Shown here: positions 1 through 8,098 of the stretch, piece after piece
Position numbering within the stretch: the stretch's first letter is position 1
Layout: every line of letters starts with the position of its first letter
Assembly (NCBI RefSeq): GCF_013177735.1
Contig: NZ_WOEZ01000265.1
Span: forward strand, 1-34,450
Length of the DNA stretch: 34,450 bases
Reading direction: 5' to 3'
From: Paraburkholderia elongata
GTDB taxonomy: Bacteria > Pseudomonadota > Gammaproteobacteria > Burkholderiales > Burkholderiaceae
Notes under the pieces: generated by a model
The model's database searches: none
What the model was told of the DNA's origin: nothing
What the model saw: only the letters and a program-made list of their open reading frames with translations
Translations under genes and position numbers: made by a program

Positions 1-427
1 GTAGAACGCATTAAAGATGTCAATCCGGAAGTCCCGTGTAGGCTGGGTTTTCCAGGACGAGTTGACTAATTATCTTAATAGCGCGGTCGGCTGTGCATCC
101 GCAACTCCGCTCTTACACCGCGTCGCGACTGGCCGTTATCGGGAGGCGCGAACGCCTCTTGTCGACCCGCTGCGGACCTCTGACCCGACGTTGCAGCCGC
201 CTGTTAACCGCTACTTAGCGGACGTTCACTCAGCCGTCTTTTTAACCTTTTGAGCGACGGCTACCGCGACCTTGCTAAAAAGAGGTGTTGCAGCAACACT
301 TCCGCATCTGCGCTTAGACATTCAACGACTTTCAAATTACACGACGAGGTGTAGCGGTTGCAACGTCGCCACTGTTCGGCGTGCCGGTCGACTCGATTAG
401 CAGCCTTGCGTGATGGTGTTCGTCAAG
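1..427. other. No gene recognised
   Basis: This stretch lies beyond the 3' end of the efflux operon. A 78-codon frame from 17 to 253 on the plus strand has no recognisable domain and no ribosome-binding site, so it was not called. The inverted pair AGCCGTC/GACGGCT at about 233-261 could be a weak hairpin, but it is not followed by a clear T-run. I see no promoter or RNA gene here. Confidence 0.5.
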
Positions 428-1876
428 TCATTCATCGTCTGGCCTCCGGTCTTCTGTTGAGAGTCGCGGCCCCGCCGTCTCTTCACGGATGTCCTGCCAG
501 CCGCCGCCGAGCGCTCGATAGAGCGAAACGGAGCCAACGGCGGCATCGGTCTGAGCCTGAACCAGGTCGCGCTCCGTGTCGAGGAGCTGGGTGTGGGCGT
601 CGAGCACGGAAAGAAAGTCCGCCTCGCCTGCCTCGTACAAAGCCTGCGCCAGCACCGACGAAAGCCGCGCCGAGTTGACCGCCAGATTCAGGAGCGCACT
701 GCGCTCGCGTTGCGCGCGCACGTCGGTGTAGGCGGACTCGACATCCTGCAGCGCGTTGAGCAGCGCCTGATCGAACGCGTATTCGGCCTCTCGCAAGGCC
801 GCGTCGTGCGCGGCGATGTTCGCGTGGATCCGGCCGGCATTGAACAGCGGCCAGAATATCCCCAACCCGAGGTTAAACAGGTGGTCCGTTACCGGGGTCA
901 TGCTGCGGTACGCGAGGCGATCGATCGAGCCGCCGAAGGACAGGGTGAATTTCGGCAACAGATCCGCTTTCGCGGCACCCAGGCCGGCCGCAGCCGCGTC
1001 GATGCGGCGCGCGGCCTGGCGCAGATCGGGGCGACGTTCGAGCACCTCACCAGGCGCCCGGTGCGGCAGCACGGGCGACACCGGCGGAATCGGCGACGCC
1101 TCGCGCAGTTCGCGCTCGATCGATTCCGGCGGGTCCCCGCTGAGCACGGCCAGCGTGCCGAGATGATCGTCTATCTGCTGCTGCACCCCGGGCACCGAAG
1201 CCTGCGCTTGCTGAAGCTGTGTCTGCGCCCGCGCCACGTCGAGGTCCGAAGCCAATCCGGCTCGATAGCGCACTTGCGTCAGTTGCAGCGTGTCGGCGCG
1301 CACCGCGATGTTCTCCTCGAGAATCGCGCGCTGGCGTTGCAGTCCGCGCAACTGCATATAGGCGGTTGCGACATTCGCAATCAGCGCGACTTCGAAATCG
1401 CGCCGCGCCTCGTTCGTCGCTTCCGCCTGGGCGGTCGCGGCGAGCGCGGCGAGCTGGTTGCCGCCAAAGATGTCGACGACCCAGGTGCCGCTGACGCCGA
1501 CACCCGCATCAGAGGCGATGCCCGCCGGAGGAGGCTGGTGCGACCGTTGCCGGCTCGCGCTCGCGCTGACGTCCAGCTCGGGGAACAGATCGCTCCGGGA
1601 GATGATGCTCTGCGCGCGCGCCTGGCGCGTGCGCTCGACGGCTGCTTTCAGGTCGTAGTTGCGCGCCAGTGCCTTGTCGATGAGGGCGCGCAGTTGCGCG
1701 TCCGCAAAGTTGCTCCACCACTGCGCGAGTTCGGCGGTATCGTCGCCTGCGCTCGACGCACGCCAGGCGGACGGCAAACCCGCCGCCGCGGCGGCGACGG
1801 ATTCGTTCTTCGGCATGCTGACGCAACCACAAAGTGCAAGCAGCGCGAGAACGCAGAAGAGCCTGGGCATTGTCAC
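428..1876 (-). CDS. NodT-family RND/ABC efflux outer-membrane lipoprotein (TolC-like channel)
   Basis: This is the outer-membrane channel of a tripartite export system, forming the beta-barrel and periplasmic tunnel through which the adaptor and inner-membrane pump discharge substrate. The 482-residue length fits the NodT/OprM group. The N-terminus is a lipoprotein signal with lipobox L-C-G-C, so Cys18 would be lipidated. Two repeats of the outer-membrane efflux (OEP) domain follow. Family hallmarks are the W-W-S-N-F segment near residue 55, a G-T-W-V-V-D-I-F-G stretch near 130, and an R-R-P-D-L-R motif in the second half. The start is a GTG whose GTGA overlaps the stop of the upstream adaptor gene, which suggests translational coupling; an ATG two codons later is the alternative. 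It is the last gene of the four-gene operon. Substrate is unknown. Confidence 0.95.
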   Translation of the reverse strand: MTMPRLFCVLALLALCGCVSMPKNESVAAAAAGLPSAWRASSAGDDTAELAQWWSNFADAQLRALIDKALARNYDLKAAVERTRQARAQSIISRSDLFPELDVSASASRQRSHQPPPAGIASDAGVGVSGTWVVDIFGGNQLAALAATAQAEATNEARRDFEVALIANVATAYMQLRGLQRQRAILEENIAVRADTLQLTQVRYRAGLASDLDVARAQTQLQQAQASVPGVQQQIDDHLGTLAVLSGDPPESIERELREASPIPPVSPVLPHRAPGEVLERRPDLRQAARRIDAAAAGLGAAKADLLPKFTLSFGGSIDRLAYRSMTPVTDHLFNLGLGIFWPLFNAGRIHANIAAHDAALREAEYAFDQALLNALQDVESAYTDVRAQRERSALLNLAVNSARLSSVLAQALYEAGEADFLSVLDAHTQLLDTERDLVQAQTDAAVGSVSLYRALGGGWQDIREETAGPRLSTEDRRPDDE

Positions 1877-2895
1877 GGCGCAGCCTCGTGTGAGTTGACA
1901 GCGCGGTCCCTGGCGGACGCGGGGGACATGCCGGCACCCATCGACGAGACGGGCAGCGCCGGCGCATCGATATACACGTCCATCAACTCGCCGTCGTAGA
2001 CGGGTCCGGGGCCAGCGATGCGGTAGATCACCTGCAAGACCCGCGTGTCGATCCGTTCGGTGGTATCGCCGGACAGGTTCCGCTTCGGTATCAGGCGCGG
2101 CTCCAGCCGGACGAATTCCAGCGGAATGTGGCGGCTCGCGTCGCCACGCGGCGACGCGTAGGCTTTCCGTTCGGGCGCGAACCGGGGCGCGTCCTCTTCG
2201 GCCACATCGACGCGCATGTGCATGGCCGACGTGTCCCCCATCACCACGAGCGGAGACGCGGCCGGCACCGTGGCGTATTCACCGGGTCGAATGTTGACCT
2301 TGAGGATCTGGCCATCGATCGGCGCAACCACCACCCGCCGCGTCAGGTCGCTGCGGGTCTCGGCCAGCGCCGCTTCAGCGCGCGTCAGCGCGGCACGGTT
2401 CGCCGCGAGTTGCGCCTTGGCGGCATCGGCCGCGATGCGGCGGCGCTGGAGGTCCTCTTCGCGAATCGCGCGGCGATCGGTGACGTTTTCGATCATCGTC
2501 AGCTGCACGCGAGCATCCGCCAGCGCCGCCTCGCCGACCGCCACTGCGGCGCGCGCGCTGGTCACCTCGGCCTCGCGCACCGGGATTTGCGCGGCAAGCT
2601 CGCGGCTGTCCTGCTCCCACAGCACGTCTCCGGCGCGAACGTACTGCTGCGCCCTGACCCGTACCACGGTCACTTGTCCCGGCACGACCGGCGCCACGCC
2701 AATGTCCTCCGACTTCGGTTCGACCAGACCCTCGGCGCCGATCGAGCGCGCGAAGCTGCTCGCGGGAGGCGTGACGGGTGGCGGGGCGTGCTGTTCCCCG
2801 CGGATGTTCTTCGCCACCAGAAAGACGCCGCCGACGAACGACACGATTGCCACGCCGGAAAGAATCGTTTTCAGACTGGATCTGTGCATGGACAT
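1873..2895 (-). CDS. HlyD-family periplasmic adaptor subunit of ABC efflux pump
   Basis: This is the membrane fusion protein linking the inner-membrane ABC pump to the outer-membrane channel. It has a short cytoplasmic start, one transmembrane anchor at about residues 8-27, biotinyl-lipoyl half-motifs (around V-V-P-G-Q-V and A-P-I-D-G-Q-I) flanking an Ala/Arg-rich coiled-coil hairpin, and a C-terminal beta-barrel. The frame is open 25 codons further upstream, but AGGAG at 2902-2906 sits 6 bases before the ATG at 2895, so I take that start (340 residues). It begins 19 bases after the ATPase stop, and its own stop overlaps the next gene. The adaptor, ATPase and permease resemble the DevB/DevA/DevC arrangement more than fused MacB, because ATPase and permease are separate polypeptides. 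Confidence 0.93.
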   Translation of the reverse strand: MSMHRSSLKTILSGVAIVSFVGGVFLVAKNIRGEQHAPPPVTPPASSFARSIGAEGLVEPKSEDIGVAPVVPGQVTVVRVRAQQYVRAGDVLWEQDSRELAAQIPVREAEVTSARAAVAVGEAALADARVQLTMIENVTDRRAIREEDLQRRRIAADAAKAQLAANRAALTRAEAALAETRSDLTRRVVVAPIDGQILKVNIRPGEYATVPAASPLVVMGDTSAMHMRVDVAEEDAPRFAPERKAYASPRGDASRHIPLEFVRLEPRLIPKRNLSGDTTERIDTRVLQVIYRIAGPGPVYDGELMDVYIDAPALPVSSMGAGMSPASARDRAVNSHEAAP

Positions 2896-2914
2896 GACGG
2901 ACTCCTGATGACCT

Positions 2915-3655
2915 TCAATGCATGCGGTCGGGGACCGACGGCGGCCGGAAGCTGGCGGACCCGTTGCCATTCGCGCGGCGCACGATGCGGCCGTCTTCCA
3001 TGTAGGTGATCGAGTCAGCGAACTCGAAAATGCGGTTGTCGTGCGTGACGATCACTACGGCCCGATCGGGCGAGACCGCCACGCCGCGAAGCAGCTCCAT
3101 GACGGCATGGCCGGATTCGGCGTCGAGCGACGCCGTGGGCTCGTCGCAAACGATCAGGCGCGGCTCGTTGATCAGCGAGCGCGCGATGGCGACGCGCTGT
3201 AGCTGACCGCCAGACAACTCGACCGGCATCGCGTCGGCACGCGCGCCGAGCCCGAGCGTGTGCAGCAGCGCGCGGCCGCGCTCGGTGGCCGCGCGGCGCG
3301 GCACATCCGCGGCGTAGAGCGGCAGCGCGGCGTTCTCTGCGGCCGTTAGCGCCGGCAGCAGGTTGTACTGCTGGAAAATGAAGCCGATGTTCTGGAGCCG
3401 GAACCGATTGGCTCGTTCGCCGCGCAGCGCATGCAACGCTTCGCCGAGGATCTCCACGGTGCCGGCGCTCGCGTCGAGCAGTCCGGTCAGGACCATCAGC
3501 AGCGTGGTCTTGCCGCAGCCGCTCTGTCCGACCAGCATGCTGATCTCGCCGAGCGGCACATCCCAGTCGACGCCGCGCAGCGCGCGCACGGCGGTCTCGC
3601 CGGCGCCGAACACCTTCTCCACCTGGCGACAACGCACCGCATAGCCGGTACTCAT
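2915..3655 (-). CDS. ABC transporter ATP-binding protein (MacB/LolD/DevA type)
   Basis: This cytoplasmic ATPase powers the FtsX-type permease encoded just upstream. All nucleotide-binding motifs are intact over 246 residues: Walker A G-Q-S-G-C-G-K-T-T near residue 43, a Q-loop at F-Q-Q-Y-N-L-L-P, the signature L-S-G-G-Q-L-Q-R, Walker B L-I-V-C-D-E-P with the following D-loop, and the H-loop histidine in V-T-H-D-N. The length and L-S-G-G-Q-Q/L-Q-R form are those of the LolD/MacB/DevA subfamily, which drives mechanotransmission rather than classical translocation. The gene starts 4 bases after the permease stop, a spacing typical of coupled translation. Confidence 0.96.
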   Translation of the reverse strand: MSTGYAVRCRQVEKVFGAGETAVRALRGVDWDVPLGEISMLVGQSGCGKTTLLMVLTGLLDASAGTVEILGEALHALRGERANRFRLQNIGFIFQQYNLLPALTAAENAALPLYAADVPRRAATERGRALLHTLGLGARADAMPVELSGGQLQRVAIARSLINEPRLIVCDEPTASLDAESGHAVMELLRGVAVSPDRAVVIVTHDNRIFEFADSITYMEDGRIVRRANGNGSASFRPPSVPDRMH

Positions 3656-3659
3656 GGCT

Positions 3660-4799
3660 TCAGGCCCGGAAAACGATGGCAGGCTCGAGCAGCAGCACTT
3701 TGCGGATGCTGAGCAGGCTCGCGAGGATGACGACCACGAAGATGACCACGCCGACGCCCACCGCGTTCTGCCACATCAGGATGATTCCGCGCGTCGCCGT
3801 CTTGTGCAGTGTCACTTCGAAAAACGTCGCGCCCAGGCCGAGCCCCAACCCGTACCCGATGGCCGCCACGATCAGCGCCTGCATGACGATCAGCCCGACG
3901 AGGCGCCGGTTGGACACGCCGATCGCCTTCAGCGCGCCGAACTGGCGCAGGTTTTCGATCGTGAAGATGTAAAACGTCTGGCCGGCGACGACCGTGCCCA
4001 CGATGAGCGCGATGGCAATCGTGATGCCGAAGTTGACCGGGATGCCGGTGTTTCTCAGGTAGTAATGCATCGTCTGCCAGAAGAAGCCGTCTTGCGTCGC
4101 GGCCCGCAGGCCCGTCGCCCGGCTGACGCGCTCGGCGAGCTGCTCGGCGCTGATGCCCGGCTTCGGGGCGGCCAGCACGACGGACAGATATCGGCTTTCG
4201 CGGCCGATCAGTTGAACGGCGAGGCTGTAGCGTGCGTAGATGACTGGGAACGTTGCGAATGGCGCACCGGCATCGGAAATCGCGCCGATGACCACGCGAT
4301 GGTCGTTCATCTCGAGCGTGCGGCCGAGCTGCAGCGGCTGCCCGGGAAAGAAGAAATCGTAACCAGCCTTGTCGAGCACAATCGTATCGGGCTGGCGCAA
4401 CGCTTCCATCGAGCCGAGCACGATCTTGCGCACCGCCCCGGTCAGCGTCGCGTCGTCCACGCCCATCAGCACGCACTGCCGGAACGTGCCGTCGGCCGCC
4501 TTGGCCCGCGCGGAGCCTTTGTACAGCGGCACCGCCCAGCTCACGCCATCGACGCCGCGCACCCGGAACAACTGGTTGTCGGTCATCGGCGCAATCTCGT
4601 CGGCGTACGGAGTTTTCGGGTCCATGACCCAGACCGGTGCGTCGATAACGTCGAGGATCTGGCTGCCGGTGCGCGACATGATGCCGGCGAAGATCGAAGT
4701 CTGGTTCATCAGCAGAAACGACGAGAACGCGAGCGAAAAGATGAGGCCGAACAACTTCGCGCGGTCTCCGAAAAGCATTTGCACGGCGACGTATCTCAT
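3660..4799 (-). CDS. FtsX-like ABC transporter permease (DevC/MacB-core type)
   Basis: This is the inner-membrane permease of the tripartite pump, 379 residues. The topology is MacB-like: one transmembrane helix near residues 15-35, a large periplasmic domain to about residue 255, and three C-terminal helices (about 260-285, 305-330 and 345-370) forming the FtsX domain. The conserved Q-F-G-A-L-K-A-I-G segment between helices 2 and 3 is the coupling region that contacts the ATPase. It is the first gene of the operon. A TetR-style palindrome lies 17-32 bases in front of its ATG, well placed to control the whole operon. It has no fused ATPase domain, unlike MacB. Confidence 0.94.
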   Translation of the reverse strand: MRYVAVQMLFGDRAKLFGLIFSLAFSSFLLMNQTSIFAGIMSRTGSQILDVIDAPVWVMDPKTPYADEIAPMTDNQLFRVRGVDGVSWAVPLYKGSARAKAADGTFRQCVLMGVDDATLTGAVRKIVLGSMEALRQPDTIVLDKAGYDFFFPGQPLQLGRTLEMNDHRVVIGAISDAGAPFATFPVIYARYSLAVQLIGRESRYLSVVLAAPKPGISAEQLAERVSRATGLRAATQDGFFWQTMHYYLRNTGIPVNFGITIAIALIVGTVVAGQTFYIFTIENLRQFGALKAIGVSNRRLVGLIVMQALIVAAIGYGLGLGLGATFFEVTLHKTATRGIILMWQNAVGVGVVIFVVVILASLLSIRKVLLLEPAIVFRA

Positions 4800-4996
4800 G
4801 ATGTCGGAGCTAAAATATGACGAATGTCATAATCCGCGCTGAAAGCAGGCCGTTGCCTGAGTCCCGCGACCTCGCGGTCCACGGCCTCTCCGCGGTCCAG
4901 GGCGCGGGCGTACTCGTGCAGGCGTTCTACGACCCGCGGTATGTCGTGCGTGAGGGCAACCGTCTCAAGGAGTGGGTCCGCTCGCTCTAGGATGTC
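4796..4996 (-). pseudogene. Open frame without start codon upstream of efflux operon (possible 3' remnant)
   Basis: A reading frame of 66 codons runs from just after a TAG at 4997-4999 to a TGA overlapping the permease ATG as ATGA. It has no ATG, and the only GTG lies deep inside. Its composition looks coding: G/C-rich third positions and helical segments such as R-V-V-E-R-L-H-E-Y-A-R-A-L. The ATGA overlap is what one expects of a gene once cotranscribed with the permease. I do not recognise the family. It could be the C-terminal end of a lost regulator, or a chance frame. A 57-codon frame on the opposite strand (4817-4990) overlaps it. Confidence 0.3.
4816..4831. promoter_or_regulatory. Palindromic operator candidate in front of efflux operon
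   Basis: The sequence TATGAC-GAAT-GTCATA is a perfect 6+6 inverted repeat with a 4-base centre, embedded in an AT-rich patch within GC-rich DNA. It lies 17-32 bases upstream of the permease ATG. Size, symmetry and placement are those of a TetR/AcrR or MarR operator overlapping the promoter. No intact regulator gene is adjacent; the nearest tetR is at 7229. Confidence 0.55.
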
Positions 4997-5023
4997 CTAA
5001 CCGCCTCGGCGCTTAGCGCCCGT

Positions 5024-6424
5024 TCAGCGCTCGATCACGGGCTCTACCTCGGCCAATGCTTTGCGGCTCGTTCGAGGTGTCATGCGCAGCGCGGCGAATA
5101 CCGCGAGCAAGTACGCGCTCGCGGCGACCCACCACACGCGTTGAAAGGCCTCGTGCGTCGCCGCAAACCCCCGCGGGTGCCCGATTAACGCCACGAGCAA
5201 ACTCACGCCGAGCACACCACCGACCTGGCGCGCCATGGTGACGATCGCGCTGCCCGTCGCAGCGCGCGACCCAGGCAAATCCACGGTCGCGCACGACAGT
5301 ATCGTGGGCATGGCGAGCCCCACTCCCGCGCTGGAAATCATCCAGCCAGGCAGCACCGCACCCAGAACGTCGGGCTGCGCTCGCACACTGCTGAGCACCA
5401 TCCAGGCGCCGCTCGCGCACAACACGCAACCGAGCGCGGCGATGGCTCCCGCGGGCAATTTGCGCGTCAAGCGCTGACCCACTGCGGCAAAGATCGGCAC
5501 CATCAGCGGCCCCGGCGCAATCGCGAGCCCGGTGCGCAGCGCCGAAAAGTGCCAGACCTGCTGCATCCACAGAATGTTCGCGAGCAGATTCGCGCCAAAG
5601 CCGATGCTGAACCAGAGCATCGTCACGTTCGACCACAAGAACGCCGGCACACGCAGCAAGAGCGGCTCCACCACCGGCGAGGCGTGCGATCGCGAACGCC
5701 CCGCGAACACCGCCATGAGCGCCAGCGACACCAGCACGGCGCTCAGCGTGGGTGTCGTCACGTAGCCCCATTCCGGCGCTTTCACGAGCGCCAGCGAGAG
5801 CGCCGCGATCGCTACGGTGAGCACACCTGCACCGAACACGTCTGGCAGCGCCTCGGGCTTTTCGAGGCGCTGCTCCGGCACCACGCGGCGCGCGAACGCG
5901 AGCGTCAGCACACCGATCGGCAAGTTGACCAAGAACACCCAGCGCCAAGACGCCAACACCAAAAGACCGCCAATCACAGGCCCTGCCGCGGCTGCCAGCG
6001 CCGCCGTCGCCGCCCAAATGCGGACCGCGCGCGGCCGTTGCTCCGGGGGCGTCGCATGCAACAGGAGGCCCAAGCTGGTCGGCGTAAGCAACGCCGCACC
6101 GAGTGCTTGCAGCACGCGACCGAGCACCAACACCAGCAAACCCGGGCTCGCGGCACATGCGCCGCTCGCGAGCGTGAACAGACCGAGACCGATCAGAAAG
6201 CCGCGCTTCGGCCCGAAGCGATCGGCGGCGCGACCGAGCGGCACCAACGTCGCCGCGTACACGATGGCGTAACCGTTCAGTACCCAACTCAGGCTGCTCA
6301 GCGACGCACCGGCAAAGTCGCGACCGATGTCATCGAAGGCGACGTTGACGATGAACAGGTCGAGGCCGGCCATGAACGCGGCCAGTGACAGAACGGCAAG
6401 AATGGCTCCGGGCGAAGCGCGCAT
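5024..6424 (-). CDS. MFS drug exporter, DHA2 family (EmrB/QacA-like)
   Basis: This inner-membrane proton antiporter is predicted to export drugs or toxic organics. The protein of about 466 residues is almost wholly hydrophobic with roughly 14 transmembrane helices, as in the 14-TMS DHA2 family. Motif A (G-R-A-A-D-R-F-G-P-K-R) follows helix 2 near residue 65, and the antiporter motif C region A-A-A-G-P-V-I-G-G follows in helix 5. A Met-Asp-type start of helix 1 (A-G-L-D-L-F-I-V-N-V-A) is also typical. GAGAGG lies 6 bases before the ATG at 6424; a GTG one codon upstream is less well spaced. It is transcribed away from the cupin gene and could share its leftward transcript. No adaptor or outer-membrane partner is adjacent, so it probably works alone. 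Confidence 0.92.
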   Translation of the reverse strand: MRASPGAILAVLSLAAFMAGLDLFIVNVAFDDIGRDFAGASLSSLSWVLNGYAIVYAATLVPLGRAADRFGPKRGFLIGLGLFTLASGACAASPGLLVLVLGRVLQALGAALLTPTSLGLLLHATPPEQRPRAVRIWAATAALAAAAGPVIGGLLVLASWRWVFLVNLPIGVLTLAFARRVVPEQRLEKPEALPDVFGAGVLTVAIAALSLALVKAPEWGYVTTPTLSAVLVSLALMAVFAGRSRSHASPVVEPLLLRVPAFLWSNVTMLWFSIGFGANLLANILWMQQVWHFSALRTGLAIAPGPLMVPIFAAVGQRLTRKLPAGAIAALGCVLCASGAWMVLSSVRAQPDVLGAVLPGWMISSAGVGLAMPTILSCATVDLPGSRAATGSAIVTMARQVGGVLGVSLLVALIGHPRGFAATHEAFQRVWWVAASAYLLAVFAALRMTPRTSRKALAEVEPVIER

Positions 6425-6592
6425 CACGAACCTCTCGAGTCTTCATGGGCATGTGCCCTTACTTGAGCTGAACACAGCAAAAGACGCCTATTCAACCGTC
6501 AGGAAAATCGGATCAAGCAACACGCGATCGGGGACTCATGAATAGGCCGCCTGTAACCACAGCGGTCCTCCCGAGTCATGGCAATCGCCACC

Positions 6593-7108
6593 TCACGCGC
6601 AGGCCGGATCCCAACGGCGGTGGGCTCCGATGATGAAAGCAGCCAGGATGGCCGGCACGTCCCCAACCACGCGCCAACGGTGGCGAGTTCCGTTCTGCAC
6701 CACGACATCGCCGGCAGACAGCACCACCTCCGCGCCATCGTCGAGCTCGAGTGCCATGGTGCCGGAGAGAATGACCCCGAAATCTGTCGTGTCGGTCCTG
6801 TGAAAGCCGTCGTTAGCTCCACCGGATCCGTCGCCATCCTCGAGGTGCATCTCGGGAGTGGGTTCTGGTGCAATGAACTTTCCCGGCGAGTACGTCCCTA
6901 TGATGTAGCGGATGCCACCTACGGGTGGGAATATGTCGGGCGCCCCAGGATTCTTCCCCGCGTTCGGGTAGGTTGCGGGCTCATTGGCATTCCAGAGGAA
7001 GGCGAGCTCTCCTAGGCCAAGGATGGGCGTCCCATCGACTTGCTCGTCTTGCACAAAAACGGACCGACCCTTGGCATCAAAGCCGGTGACAACGGTGCGT
7101 ACCTTCAT
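6593..7108 (-). CDS. Cupin-domain protein
   Basis: This is a small cytoplasmic beta-barrel protein of the cupin superfamily, 171 residues. The cupin core spans about residues 75-160: the first motif region is around H-R-T-D-T-T-D-F-G-V-I-L-S-G and the second around L-S-A-G-D-V-V-V-Q-N-G-T-R-H-R-W, whose histidines could bind a metal. The G(X)5H(X)3,4E first motif is degenerate, so enzymatic function is uncertain. AGGAG is placed 7 bases before the ATG. It is divergent from a tetR gene 120 bases away, the usual arrangement for a TetR-controlled target. It may belong with the oxidoreductase genes that are now wrecked downstream of tetR. Exact substrate is unknown. Confidence 0.88.
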   Translation of the reverse strand: MKVRTVVTGFDAKGRSVFVQDEQVDGTPILGLGELAFLWNANEPATYPNAGKNPGAPDIFPPVGGIRYIIGTYSPGKFIAPEPTPEMHLEDGDGSGGANDGFHRTDTTDFGVILSGTMALELDDGAEVVLSAGDVVVQNGTRHRWRVVGDVPAILAAFIIGAHRRWDPACA

Positions 7109-7185
7109 TCCCTGTCTCCTTTTCGTCCGACTTGTTTCTTTCGCGCGCGTGCGCGTTTCCTGCGTGCGAGTTTCTAACTAAGTCG

Positions 7186-7191
7186 TATAAT
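7186..7191 (+). promoter_or_regulatory. Possible -10 element of tetR
   Basis: A perfect TATAAT lies in the AT-rich 120-base gap between the divergent cupin and tetR genes, 37 bases before the tetR ATG. There is no good -35 hexamer at the expected distance, so it may depend on an activator or be fortuitous. The surrounding AT-rich patch (about 7171-7195) is the likely site of divergent promoters and TetR binding, although I could not find a clean palindrome. Confidence 0.4.
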
Positions 7192-7228
7192 AATCTCCGA
7201 GCAACGGACGTCAAGGGATTTTTAACCG

Positions 7229-7909
7229 ATGAGTAAAGAACTCGCTCGCCCTCGCGGCAGGCCCCGAGGCTTTGACGAACGCGAGGCGCTCGAAAAAGCC
7301 GTTCGAGTCTTCTGGACGAAGGGGTACGACGCCGTGACCATCGACGACCTCGTCGCCGGCATGGGCGTCGTTCGGCCGAGCCTGTACGCAATCTTCGGCG
7401 ACAAGGCCACGCTCTTCATGCGGTGCCTTGAGGCGTACGCCGAGCACCTCGGCGCTGGCGCCTCCAAGGCACTGCTCGGCCCTCCGCGTGTCAGCGACGG
7501 GATCCGTGACTTTCTGAGTCATATTGTCGAAAGCGCCACCACGGACGATTCACCCCGGGGCTGCCTCGTGGGTTGCGTCGCGCCGGCGGTCGACGACCCC
7601 AAGGTCCGGGATTTCCTGGCTCGGGCCAATGCGCGGGCTGTGGCGCTCGTTGAGCAGCGGTTGCGCCGCGGGGTCGACGCGGGGGAGTTGCCGCGCGACT
7701 TCGCGACAGCGATGCGCGCGCGCCAGGTGGTCGACCTCTCGAGGGGTCTGGTTATCCGTGCACGAGTCGGTGCCTCTCGCGCGGAACTGTTGCGCGACGC
7801 AAAGGACGCGGCCGCCCTGGTGCTCGAACCCAAGGGCGCGCAACCGCGCGGCAAGAGAACGCCCCACACGCCGGGCGCGCGCCAGTACGAGACAAAGAGC
7901 CGATCATGA
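7229..7909 (+). CDS. TetR/AcrR-family transcriptional regulator
   Basis: This DNA-binding repressor has 226 residues. The N-terminal TetR helix-turn-helix covers about residues 10-60: G-R-P-R-G-F-D start, F-W-T-K-G-Y-D-A-V-T and the recognition helix region V-V-R-P-S-L-Y-A-I-F-G-D-K. The C-terminal ligand/dimer domain contains a P-R-G-C-L-V-G-C stretch common to the AcrR-like group that controls oxidoreductases and drug pumps. It lies divergent to the cupin gene. Its stop overlaps, as ATGA, the start codon of the broken peroxiredoxin-like gene, so it was probably the first gene of a rightward operon. The C-terminal 30 residues are Arg/Lys-rich and may be an extension. Ligand is unknown. Confidence 0.93.
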   Translation: MSKELARPRGRPRGFDEREALEKAVRVFWTKGYDAVTIDDLVAGMGVVRPSLYAIFGDKATLFMRCLEAYAEHLGAGASKALLGPPRVSDGIRDFLSHIVESATTDDSPRGCLVGCVAPAVDDPKVRDFLARANARAVALVEQRLRRGVDAGELPRDFATAMRARQVVDLSRGLVIRARVGASRAELLRDAKDAAALVLEPKGAQPRGKRTPHTPGARQYETKSRS

Positions 7910-8098
7910 ACAGCCGGGACGCGATCTCTGCCTCGAGCCTCGGAGACTCGCCGCGTTCACGGCGGGAGCTGCGAAGCATGTTCCTCCGGACGTGTTCGCC
8001 ACCCTCGGAGCCGAACTCCGGAAGCTCGCCGACTCGGGGATCGCAGAGCGCTCGGTCCATGCAGGATCCAAGGCTCCCGACTTCTCGCTCCCCGATGC
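7906..8098 (+). pseudogene. 5' fragment of peroxiredoxin-like (AhpC/TSA family) gene, frameshifted and truncated
   Basis: The ATG at 7906 begins M-N-S-R-D-A-I-S, then the sensible frame switches at about 7950-7960 to one reading R-L-A-A-F-T-A-G, V-F-A-T-L-G-A-E-L-R-K-L, G-S-K-A-P-D-F-S-L-P-D-A. That is the N-terminal part of the AhpC/TSA-like peroxiredoxin-like family, where K-A-P-D-F-x-L-P-x-A directly precedes the thioredoxin fold. The fold and its cysteine are missing: the sequence runs straight into a dehydrogenase fragment at about 8096-8101. The gene is therefore both frameshifted and cut by a deletion, and it cannot make a functional enzyme. The ATGA overlap with tetR shows that it was once cotranscribed with it. 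Confidence 0.8.

Noticed and set aside
17..253. A 78-codon frame at the left edge
   Set aside because: It has no ribosome-binding site or domain, and its codon use is unlike the neighbouring genes.
593..1999. A 468-codon plus-strand frame opposite the outer-membrane channel gene
   Set aside because: It is the antisense shadow of a clear NodT-family gene: Arg/His-rich, with no domain or ribosome-binding site. GC-rich DNA gives long antisense frames.
3654..4820. A 388-codon plus-strand frame opposite the permease
   Set aside because: It is antisense to a well-supported FtsX-type permease and has the His/Asp/Arg-rich composition of a shadow frame.
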